From Bacteroidales bacterium (GTDB lineage: Bacteria; Bacteroidota; Bacteroidia; Bacteroidales; UBA7960), in contig PWJZ01000085.1 in NCBI GenBank assembly GCA_003559855.1, forward strand, positions 1-51,278: a DNA stretch of 51,278 nt. The letters are read 5' to 3'. Shown in pieces: positions 9,451 to 18,500 of the stretch. The translations under genes were made by a program, and so were the position numbers. Below the pieces are notes generated by a model, which saw only the letters and a program-made list of their open reading frames with translations, was not told the origin of the DNA and searched no databases. The number at the start of each line of letters is the position of its first letter. Positions within the stretch are counted from its first letter, which is position 1.

Positions 9451-10704
9451 TCAGGTTTTTCTTTTTTCGGGCCGTGCTGCGGGAAACAGTACGTTGTTAA
9501 GTATAAGCCTGTAGCCTGGTGAGTTAGGATAAAGGTTCAGGTCGGTAGGTGGGTCTCCGACAAAATGGCGGTAATCTTCAGGATCATGCCCGCCGTAGAA
9601 CGTAAATGTCCCCTTTCCAAAAATTCCATGAATATAACGTGCCTCGTTTTTAGACCGGTTTTCTCCTAAAATGGTTACGGTAGGTTTAATATATTGTTTC
9701 CTGAAAGCAGTTGTCTGACCCATAAATCCTTTTATTACCGTTTCATGGTTTTGTGTCAGCATGGTTGGTATCGGATCCCATTTGGCAGAGAATTCGAATA
9801 AGGTAAAAAAGTCGGTTTTTTCATTTCTGCCGGTTTTGGGTACATCAATACTTGATTTTGCATATTCATAAGGATTTGTAACCAGCTCGAAATCGGTAAA
9901 AGCGAAAGTATTTGAGAAGTCAAGTTTTTCTTGTGCGTTTGGGTCCATAGTTATTCCGTCAAACACTTCATGCACTATATCGACATTTTTGGCAGCCAGG
10001 GCTATATCAATACTTTCGGGTGCCGAGCACATTGCGAACATATAACCACCTCCTGCGACAAACTCCTGGATCTTCAATGCTACGGCCATTTTCAGCTCAG
10101 GTACGGTTCTAAAACCAAGCCTGCTTGCCATTTCTTCGGCAAGCCTTACATCTTCCTGGTACCAGTCGGCATGACGATATGCAGCCCAAAACTTACCATA
10201 CTGGCCTGTAAAATCCTCATGATGTAAATGCAACCAATCGTACATAGGTAACACGCCTGCAAGGACTTCTTCATCATAAACCTTATCATAGGGAATTTCG
10301 GCATATGTCAATGCCAAAGTAACGGCATCGTCCCAGGGCAAACTGTTGGGTGGCGTATAAACTGCAATACGCGGAACCTGATGAAGCCTTACTTCATCTT
10401 TGTTGACATCAGGATCGCTAATCGACTCCAAAATAGAAGCTGCCTGAACATCAGCAATAACTTCAAAACTGACACCCCTCACCCTGCACTCCTCTTCAAA
10501 TTCAGGATGATGAGGAAACATAAAACTGCCTCCGCGATAATTCAGCAGCCAGCTAACCTCAACATCGTAAGTAAGCACATAATATGCTATACCGTAGGCT
10601 TTTAAATGATCCTGCCGGGTATTATCCATTGGTATAAGCATATGCGCCGAGAAACCAATTTGGCTGATTAAGAAAAATACCAGAATTAATGCCTGTCTCT
10701 TCAT
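9451..10704 (-). CDS. Secreted protein of a Bacteroidota family often labelled 'asparagine synthetase B'
   Basis: A 417-residue protein with an N-terminal signal peptide (MKRQALILVFFLISQIGFSA) followed by HMLIPMDNTRQDHLKAYGIA and VSWLLNYRGGSFMFPHH. I recall homologues across Bacteroidota carrying the name asparagine synthetase B, but I see no ATP-pyrophosphatase P-loop (SGGxDS) and no N-terminal catalytic Cys, so that name looks unsupported. The middle part (VPRIAVYTPPNSLPWDDAVTLALTYA, then AGGGYMFAMCSAPESIDIALA) has the flavour of a flavodoxin-like or glutamine-amidotransferase-like fold, with a possible Cys nucleophile in MFAMCSAP. His/Asp-rich stretches (DWLHLHHEDFTG, GGHDPEDYRHF) could bind metal. 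Function unknown. It is convergent with folA, separated by only 7 bp. Confidence 0.75.
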   Translation of the reverse strand: MKRQALILVFFLISQIGFSAHMLIPMDNTRQDHLKAYGIAYYVLTYDVEVSWLLNYRGGSFMFPHHPEFEEECRVRGVSFEVIADVQAASILESISDPDVNKDEVRLHQVPRIAVYTPPNSLPWDDAVTLALTYAEIPYDKVYDEEVLAGVLPMYDWLHLHHEDFTGQYGKFWAAYRHADWYQEDVRLAEEMASRLGFRTVPELKMAVALKIQEFVAGGGYMFAMCSAPESIDIALAAKNVDIVHEVFDGITMDPNAQEKLDFSNTFAFTDFELVTNPYEYAKSSIDVPKTGRNEKTDFFTLFEFSAKWDPIPTMLTQNHETVIKGFMGQTTAFRKQYIKPTVTILGENRSKNEARYIHGIFGKGTFTFYGGHDPEDYRHFVGDPPTDLNLYPNSPGYRLILNNVLFPAARPEKRKT

Positions 10705-11041
10705 TTTGTAAAATGTAATTAAACTTTTAATTTTTAATAATATACAAATGTCATGCTAATCTGCCCGGCAGATGAAAAATGCACGATAAAAAATATACTA
10801 TGAATATCTCATCTGCTATTTTGTAACGTATGATCCTTAAATTCAATTATATCACTAATGCAAAAAGTGAGTGATTATCGCTACAAAGTTTTGATATTTT
10901 CTGGCAAATGATTTGTTTTACTAAAACACTCAACACCGGATATTGAATATTTTCAAATATAACAAAATTTATTCAGTTTTGAACATATCTTATTAATAAA
11001 AAAGAGCAGAGAAAGTGATATTTACGGATTATTTTTCAGGT
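10705..11041. other. Intergenic region between dnaB and the secreted-protein gene
   Basis: 337 bp, AT-rich. Contains the short GC-rich palindrome listed separately and a reverse-strand TAnnTTTG-like box at 10954-10961 (CAAATATA on the plus strand). No ORF or further structure that I can support. Confidence 0.5.
10759..10773. promoter_or_regulatory. 15-bp palindrome upstream of the minus-strand secreted-protein gene
   Basis: ATCTGCCCGGCAGAT is a perfect 7-bp inverted repeat around one base, 55 bp before the start codon at 10704, in otherwise AT-rich DNA. It could be an operator. No regulator has been linked to it, so function is a guess. Confidence 0.3.
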
Positions 11042-12592
11042 TCAGAAAGGCACATTACCTTCGTCATCGGCATCTTCTTCTTTATCATCATTCATTTTCG
11101 AGGGAAGAGTAACGGTTTTAACTGAAGATTCGTCGAAATCATCTGACGGTTTAAGCTGTTCTAAACTATCGAAGTCGGCAGATTCATAATCAGTAAATTT
11201 GGCATAATTAGCGATAAATCTGAGCGGAATATTTTCCAGTGCGCCGTTTCTGTGTTTAGCGATTATCAGTTCTGCCAATCCTTCGGTTGAATTACCTTCT
11301 TCATCTTCCATAATTTTGTAGTACTCGGGCCGGTATATAAACAACACCATATCGGCGTCCTGTTCTATAGCACCTGATTCTCTCAGATCTGAGAGTATTG
11401 GTCTTTTTGAACCTCCCCGTGTTTCAACGGCACGGCTAAGTTGAGAAATAGCTATTACAGGAACTTCAAGTTCTTTGGCAAGGCTTTTCATTGACCTTGA
11501 GATATTGCTTATCTCCTGTTCGCGGTTACTCCGGTTATCATTTTCAACCGACATAAGTTGTAAATAATCAACAACAATTAATTGAACATCATGACTTGCC
11601 TTTAATCGCCTGCACTTTGCCCTGAGTTCAAAAATTGACAGAGCAGGAGTATCATCAATAAACAGCGGTGCATCTGTAAGTGTTTTGATACGTGCATTTA
11701 GCTGTTCCCACTCATAATCTTTCAGATCACCACGTCTGATGCTGTCGGATCTGAGTTGTGTTTCGCTTGCTATAAGTCTTGTAACAAGCTGTACACCGGT
11801 CATTTCAAGGCTAAAAATTGCAACCGGTTTTTTGAAATCTACAGTTATATTTCGTGCCATTGACAATACCAGTGCGGATTTACCCATTCCCGGGCGGGCT
11901 GCCAATATGATAAGGTCTGATTTTTGCCAGCCTGCCGTAACACGGTCAAGCATAGTATAACCGCTCGGAATTCCGCTTATATGACTTTCCTGCTTACGGG
12001 CTTTCTCTATTTGAAAAACAGCTTCCTTAACCAATGATGGCATATCTTCATAACTGCGTCTGAGATTTGTTTCACTAACCGCAAAAAGCCCTTTTTCAGC
12101 TTTATCCAGAACCTCAAACACATCCATAGAGTCCTCATATGCATCTTTTATTATTTCTGATGAGATGCGGATCAATTCCCTTTGTATATATTTCTCAATA
12201 ATGATACGGGCATGATATTCAACATTTGCCCCTGATGCAACCCTGTTGGTAAGCTGTGATATATAATAGCTGCCTCCGGCTATATCGAGCTCGCCACGCT
12301 TTTGAAGCTCCTGAGTAACGGTAAGTATATCAACAGGCTGTGTCTTGTAAAACAAATCATGTATCGTGCTGAAAATCTTCTGATGTGCTTCTTTATAGAA
12401 TACTCCAGGCTTAATAATATCAATGACGTTGGTCAGTGCGTTTTGCTCAAGCATTATGGCGCCCAATACAGCTTCTTCAAGATCAATTGCCTGGGGCGGT
12501 ACCCGGCCATGTTCCAGATAATCTGCCATCGGCACACTTTTACGCTTCCTTTGAACACTCTGTTTACCTATTTTTTGATCTCCTGATTCCAT
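11042..12592 (-). CDS. dnaB: Replicative DNA helicase DnaB
   Basis: Hexameric 5'-3' helicase of the replication fork. The N-terminal domain (residues about 25-130: PPQAIDLEEAVLGAIMLE, DILTVTQELQKRGEL) is joined by a linker helix to a RecA-like C-terminal domain with Walker A (AARPGMGKSALVLSMA), the Walker B segment (LIVVDYLQLM), and SQLSRAVETR / LSDLRESGAIEQDADMVLF / IAKHRNG motifs. The 516-residue length is normal; the acidic tail (DDKEEDADDEGNVPF) is typical of Bacteroidota DnaB. No intein is present. The ATG at 12592 adds a short basic N-terminal leader of about 20 residues before the conserved domain. Confidence 0.97.
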   Translation of the reverse strand: MESGDQKIGKQSVQRKRKSVPMADYLEHGRVPPQAIDLEEAVLGAIMLEQNALTNVIDIIKPGVFYKEAHQKIFSTIHDLFYKTQPVDILTVTQELQKRGELDIAGGSYYISQLTNRVASGANVEYHARIIIEKYIQRELIRISSEIIKDAYEDSMDVFEVLDKAEKGLFAVSETNLRRSYEDMPSLVKEAVFQIEKARKQESHISGIPSGYTMLDRVTAGWQKSDLIILAARPGMGKSALVLSMARNITVDFKKPVAIFSLEMTGVQLVTRLIASETQLRSDSIRRGDLKDYEWEQLNARIKTLTDAPLFIDDTPALSIFELRAKCRRLKASHDVQLIVVDYLQLMSVENDNRSNREQEISNISRSMKSLAKELEVPVIAISQLSRAVETRGGSKRPILSDLRESGAIEQDADMVLFIYRPEYYKIMEDEEGNSTEGLAELIIAKHRNGALENIPLRFIANYAKFTDYESADFDSLEQLKPSDDFDESSVKTVTLPSKMNDDKEEDADDEGNVPF

Positions 12593-13201
12593 AGTTCAAA
12601 AATAAAAATTAGTATGAACTAATAATTAAAAATCATAATATTTTTTTATCAACAACCCCAAAATGACCGCCTATTAATGAAATTAGCAGATCAATTTGAC
12701 CCTCAAAACATTAGGCTAAAAATGTTCATTAACAAGAAGTTGTAATTAAAAATATGAAAAAAATAATATCAATTTTGTTAATAACTCATGAAAAAATGTT
12801 ATTCTCTTCACGATCTTTTATTCTATTCGTTCATTGGATTTAATTCTCCATTATAAAAATATCCCCCGATATTATTAGCAGCAACTTTTCTGTTCATATT
12901 ATTTTTTTTGATCTTGTTTTCTTTCCGACCACAATATCTGCATTATCAAAAAACCTCCAGACAAATTCTTGTTGCTATATATTTTAAAATTCAGTTACAA
13001 GTTTCAGTTTTTGCTTTTTTAAAAAGCTTAATTAAACAGCATATCTGACTTTCTTACTGCCAAAGGTTTTTAAAACTATTCATTTACATTATATATGATA
13101 ATAATAAGACCGGATATTTTTTCTTAATTTGAAAAACACACAACTAATTTTTTTACCGATCAAAAAATTTATATTTTTGAGCACATAAAAAATATATCAT
13201 T
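12593..13201. other. 609-bp gene-free AT-rich region before the redox operon
   Basis: Separates dnaB from the divergent NuoE-like gene. I find only a 29-codon start-like ORF (12754-12843) and a TATTTTTG box (13172-13179) about 22 bp before the NuoE-like start that could act as a -7 element. No repeats or tRNA. Confidence 0.5.
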
Positions 13202-13720
13202 ATGAGAATAGAAAGAATTGCAGGAAAAAAAGAGACACAGGCTACAGAAGAAGATTACAGCCTTATCAGCGAAAAAATTTTGAAGTACAAAGGCAAAACA
13301 GGAATAACCATACCTGTTTTGCAAACTATCCAGAAAGCATTCGGATATCTTCCCAAGAACATTTTAAAACAGACATCTATTGATTTAAGGATACCACTAA
13401 ACGAATTATACGGAGTTGCTTCCTTTTATTCGCAATTCCGTTTTACTCCCGTAGGCAAAAACATGATAATGGTTTGCAAGGGTACCGCTTGCCATGTAAA
13501 AGGTGCCGAGAAAATATTGGATGAAATATCCCGTAAGATCGGCATAAAAGACGGTGAAACAAGTACCGACATGGAATATACGTTGGAAGGCGTTGCCTGT
13601 ATAGGTTGTTGCGCTTTAGCACCTTGCATTACCATTAATAATGAGGTTCATGGACGGTTGAACACCAAGTCAATAGATAAGATTTTCAAAAGCAAAAAAG
13701 CGGAGGGAAAAAACCAATGA
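13202..13720 (+). CDS. NuoE-like [2Fe-2S] subunit of an NAD-linked flavoenzyme (HydC/HndA/BfuC type)
   Basis: A 172-residue thioredoxin-fold ferredoxin. The N-terminal helical part (ILKYKGKTGITIPVLQTIQK, LNELYGVASFYSQFRF) and the four cluster cysteines (CKGTACHVKGA and later ACIGCCALAPC) match the 24-kDa subunit family of complex I and of NAD-dependent hydrogenases and formate dehydrogenases. It passes electrons next to the FMN subunit. Its stop overlaps the start of the NuoF-like gene by four bases (ATGA), indicating translational coupling. No membrane complex I genes are nearby, so a soluble complex is likely. Confidence 0.92.
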   Translation: MRIERIAGKKETQATEEDYSLISEKILKYKGKTGITIPVLQTIQKAFGYLPKNILKQTSIDLRIPLNELYGVASFYSQFRFTPVGKNMIMVCKGTACHVKGAEKILDEISRKIGIKDGETSTDMEYTLEGVACIGCCALAPCITINNEVHGRLNTKSIDKIFKSKKAEGKNQ

Positions 13721-15504
13721 ATAAAGAAATAAAATCAAGCGAAATACTTATTTGTTGCGGAACCGGTTGTGTTTCAGCAAAAGCTGACAAAATACTGGAA
13801 AAGTTTAAACAAGATACAAAAGGCAAAAAAATCAAGGTCAAACCGACCGGTTGTCATGGATTTTGCCAACAAGGTCCTTTGGTGATAACAGAGCCTGACG
13901 GGATATTATACAGCAGGGCAACAACAGAAGATGTTAACGAGATCATCAATTCTCATATTGAAAACAATGTACCTGTTGAACGTTTATTTTATACTGATCC
14001 GCAGACCGGGGAAAAAATTCCTCACTATAAGAACATACAATTTTATAAGGAGCAACAACGTGTTATACTGCGCAATTGCGGTCATATAAATCCCGAAGAC
14101 ATCAATGAATATGTTAAAAGTGGGGGTTACCGGGCGATAAAAAAAGCTTTGCTGGATCTCAATCCCGAAAAAGTTTTGAAAATGATCAAAGATTCCTGTT
14201 TAAGAGGGTTAGGAGGTGCGGGTTTTCATACAGGGCTTAAATGGGAGTTTTGCTTTAATGCAAAAGGAGATGAAAAATATATTATTTGCAACGGTGATGA
14301 AGGCGACCCCGGCTCGTTCCAGGACAGGTCTGTATTTGAAGGAGACCCTCATTCGGTGTTGGAAGGGATAATTATAGCGGGGACTACCATAGGGGCAAAA
14401 AAGGGTTTTATATATGTCAGGGCGGAATACCCTCTTGCGGTAAAAAGGCTTAAAATTGCCATTGACCAGGCACGGAAAAAAGGTTTTTTAGGTAAGAACA
14501 TTTTCGACAGCAAAATAGATTTTGATCTGGAGATTTTTCAGGGTGCCGGTGCTTTTGTTTGCGGAGAGGAAACCGCATTAATAGCATCTATTGAAGGCCA
14601 AAGGGGGATGCCCCGCCGCAGACCGCCATTTCCTGCAAACTCGGGGTTGTGGGGGAAACCTACCCTCATAAACAATGTTAAAACATATGCTTCTATTTCG
14701 AATATTATAAACAACGGCGTTGAATGGTTTACAAAAATGGGTACCGATAACAGCAAAGGAACCGCAATTTTTTCGCTAACGGGCGAAGTAGCAAACTGCG
14801 GGCTTGTGGAAGTTCCGATGGGTAGGACATTGCGTGAGATAATATTTGGAATAGGAGGCGGAACAACAGATAATAAAAAATTCAAGGCGGTACAGATCGG
14901 CGGCCCGTCGGGAGGATGTCTGCCCGACAGCTTGCTTGATTTGCCGGTAGATTTTGATTCGCTCAAAGAAGCCGGAGCAATGATGGGCTCAGGCGGCATG
15001 GTTGTTATGGACGAATCAACCTGCATGGTCGACGTGTCAAAATACTTTCTTGACTTTACACAAAAAGAATCGTGCGGCAAATGCACTTTTTGCCGCGTCG
15101 GAACCAAGCGCATGCTTGAAATCCTGGTTCGCATAACAGAGGGTGAAGGCACGGAAGAAGACTTATCAATACTTGAAGAACTGGCCAAAAGCATTAAGAA
15201 CAATTCTTTGTGCGGATTAGGACAAACAGCTCCTAATCCTGTTTTGACAACAATAAAATATTTCAGAGATGAATATATTGCACACGTAGTTGATAAGAAA
15301 TGCCCTGCCAAAGTTTGTAAAAAACTGCTTACTTATACCATCATACCCGAAAAATGTACAGGCTGTGTCGTCTGTGCAAAAAACTGTCCGTCAAATTGTA
15401 TTACAGGAGAGCGTAAGGAAGTGCACTTCATAAACCAGGATGATTGTATTAAATGCGGTATATGCTATGACAGATGCAAATTTGAAGCAATTCATGTTGA
15501 ATAA
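13717..15504 (+). CDS. NuoF-like NADH-binding FMN/iron-sulfur subunit (HydB/HndC/BfuB type)
   Basis: 595 residues in four parts: an N-terminal thioredoxin-like [2Fe-2S] domain (ICCGTGCVSAKADKI, PTGCHGFCQQGP); the FMN/NADH-binding core (RGLGGAGFHTGLKWEF, CNGDEGDPGSFQDR, FVCGEETALIASIEG); an SLBB segment and the N3-type [4Fe-4S] motif (ESCGKCTFCRVGTKRM with SLCGLGQTAPNPV); and a C-terminal two-cluster ferredoxin (CTGCVVCAKNCPSNC, CIKCGICYDRC). The N- and C-terminal additions are absent from plain NuoF and typical of bifurcating hydrogenase HydB and related BfuB subunits. Overlaps the previous gene by 4 bp and precedes the large fusion gene by 17 bp, so the three form one operon. Confidence 0.93.
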   Translation: MNKEIKSSEILICCGTGCVSAKADKILEKFKQDTKGKKIKVKPTGCHGFCQQGPLVITEPDGILYSRATTEDVNEIINSHIENNVPVERLFYTDPQTGEKIPHYKNIQFYKEQQRVILRNCGHINPEDINEYVKSGGYRAIKKALLDLNPEKVLKMIKDSCLRGLGGAGFHTGLKWEFCFNAKGDEKYIICNGDEGDPGSFQDRSVFEGDPHSVLEGIIIAGTTIGAKKGFIYVRAEYPLAVKRLKIAIDQARKKGFLGKNIFDSKIDFDLEIFQGAGAFVCGEETALIASIEGQRGMPRRRPPFPANSGLWGKPTLINNVKTYASISNIINNGVEWFTKMGTDNSKGTAIFSLTGEVANCGLVEVPMGRTLREIIFGIGGGTTDNKKFKAVQIGGPSGGCLPDSLLDLPVDFDSLKEAGAMMGSGGMVVMDESTCMVDVSKYFLDFTQKESCGKCTFCRVGTKRMLEILVRITEGEGTEEDLSILEELAKSIKNNSLCGLGQTAPNPVLTTIKYFRDEYIAHVVDKKCPAKVCKKLLTYTIIPEKCTGCVVCAKNCPSNCITGERKEVHFINQDDCIKCGICYDRCKFEAIHVE

Positions 15505-15521
15505 AAAAAAAGCTGAAATAA

Positions 15522-18500
15522 ATGAATAAAATAGAAGTAATTCTCAATGGAAAATCTGTAGAAGGATATAATGGCGAAACTATATTGCACCTTGCCAGGC
15601 GGCATGGTTATAAGATTCCCACACTTTGTCATGATTCGAGGCTCGAACCGTTTTCATCATGTTATGTATGTGTTGTTCATGTTGAAAACATGCGTTGTAT
15701 GCAGCCTTCATGTTCTACAATGATATGCGAAGGTATGGTCATTGATACCGAAAGTGAAGAAGTCAGAAAAGCACGAAAAGCGTCACTTGACTTGCTTTTA
15801 AGCAATCATTACGCTGATTGTGTTGCTCCATGCACCAATGAATGTCCTGCCGGTGTTGATGTACAAGGATATATTTCGCTTATCGAAAAAGGGCTTTACC
15901 AGGAAGCTGTTAAACTTATAAAACAGACTAATCCCTTGCCTGCTATTTGCGGTCGTGTATGTGTCAGACCCTGTGAGCTTGCTTGCCGGAGGAGTTTAGT
16001 GGAGGATGAAGGCGTTGGGATAGATTATCTGAAAAGATTTGCCACAGATAAAGACCTTGTATCGGACAGCCCTTATTCGCCTGAGACAGACCCCCCGACA
16101 GGCAAAAAAGTGGCAATAATCGGTGCCGGTCCCGGCGGTCTTACAGCAGCATACTATCTCGCAATAAAAGGCCATAAGGCAGAAATATTTGAAGCAAATA
16201 AACATGCCGGCGGAATGTTAAGGTACGGAATACCTCCATACCGTCTGCCAAATGATATTATTGAAAAAGAAGTTGAAGCCATTACACAACTTGGAGTTAA
16301 AATACATTATAATAAAAAGCTTGGCGAAAATCTCAGCTATAAAGATCTGAAAGGTGCTTTTGACAGTGTTATTTTGGCAATAGGTTCGCAAAAAGGCACC
16401 GGCATAGGTTGTGAAAATGAAGATGCCGGAAATGTACTTTCAGGCCTTGAGTTCTTACGAAACCTGGAAATTTTAGAGCAACCATATGATTTCACAGGAA
16501 AAAAAGTAGCCGTTATAGGTGGCGGCAACACCGCTATGGATTGCTGCCGCACAGCGATGCGCTGTAATGCCGATGAAGTCGTGGTATTATACCGGCGCAC
16601 AGAAAAAGAAATGCCCGCCAACCCTATTGAAATTCATGAAGCCAAAGTTGAAGGCATCAAATTTAAATTCCTTACGGCACCGGCAAAAGTAAATACCGAT
16701 GATAAAGGAAACGTGAAATCACTGACCTGTTTCCAGATGAAGCTGGGCGAACCCGATGAATCAGGCAGACGAAGACCGATTAAAATCGACGGTTCTGAAT
16801 TCGACATAGAACTCGACTATATCCTTGCGGCTATAGGCCAGAAAACAGTGGTAAATTTCATTGACGATATTAACAAATATGCCGGCTCTGAGTTAAAAAT
16901 CAATAAATGGGGCGATATTGATGCCAGACCCGATACACTGCAAACCTCCATTCAATCGGTTTTTGCCTGTGGCGACGGCGTAACGGGACCTGCTACGCTT
17001 ATCGAAGCAATAGCACAAGGCAGAAAAGCCGCTTACAGTTGCGACCTGTTTTTAAAAGGCGAAAAAATTATTTCTTACCCCTATGAGTTTTTAAGTAAAA
17101 AAGATAATTTTAAGAAACAGACAAACCAGGATTACAAGAATATCTATAAAAGGCAAAAACGCAGGGAAATGCCTACCCTGCCAGCCGGCAAACGAAAAAA
17201 CTTTGACGAAGTAGAGCTCGGATATACAGATGAAGACGCAATGAAAGAAACAGAACGTTGCATCGAATGTGGATGTTCGGAATTATTTTACTGCGACCTG
17301 AAAGAGTATGCAACTGATTATAAGGCTGAACAAAACAAATACCATGGTGAATATAAAGAGTATACGATAGATTTCTCACATCCTTATATTGAAATAGATA
17401 ATAATAAGTGTATCCTGTGCGGAAGATGTGTAAGAATATGCAGCGAGGTTGTCGGTGCAAATGCCCTGGGTTTTATAGAGAGGGGATTTGAAACATATAT
17501 CGCACCAAGCATGGATGAAAAGCTCTCTGATACAAATTGTGAATCATGCGGAATGTGCATATCAGCCTGCCCTACAGGCGCTATTGCCGAAAATACACCT
17601 TTTAAACCCGCCCCGGTGAAAAATGATACATTCAACACTATATGCAACTACTGCTCAATAGGATGCGAAATAACATTGCACCATAGAGTGTCATTTTTCA
17701 ACAGGGTAACAGGCAAAGAAGGATTGATAAACAAAGATGGCAATATATGCAGATATGCCAGGTTCGGTTATAAATATCTCAATGATAAAAGCAGGATAAC
17801 AAAACCTGTGATGAAAAAAAGCAATTCCGCTTATCAGTATATATCTTTTGAAAAAGCATTTGATCTGATCATTGACAAAATAAAAAACGTCAAACCTGAC
17901 GAGAACGCATTTTTTGCCGGCGCAAGACTTACCAACGAAGAGATATACATGATACACAAGCTGGCAAATGAAGGTGTTGACACTTCCAATGTCGGTAATT
18001 TTCACTATTTCAACAGAGGGAAAGGGTATGATATCAATGCAAATGATAATATGCCTTTTGATCAGATTAAGGATGTTAAACGAATATACATTATAGGAAC
18101 GGAATTGAACTACGAACATGGAGTTGCAGGGTTTGAAACATATAACAGCTCATTCCTGAACGGCACTCCCATTGAGATGATTACTACAGACGAAAACAAC
18201 CGGATGGCTCATAAATCAACAAAAGTTCGCCATATAAAATCATATTACCATTTTATAAAAGCCGTTAACCATTACCTGGTAAGTAATAAAATGTATGATA
18301 AAGCTTATACTGAAAGCTGCAGCGGTTTTGAAGATTATTGCAAACGGATAGCTTCCGAAAACCAGGAAATACTGCTTAATCTTGCAGGATTAAATTACAA
18401 CGATCTGGCTGAGTTTTGCAAAGAATACATCAGTGAGAGCAAGGCAGTGGTTATTTTCAGCGAAAAGCAATTATCAACCAATGCCTGCCTGGAGTTGAGA

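Noticed and set aside
12754-12843. 29-codon ORF beginning MKKIISILLI
   Set aside because: It looks like a signal-peptide start but is too short and has no downstream continuation or recognisable product.
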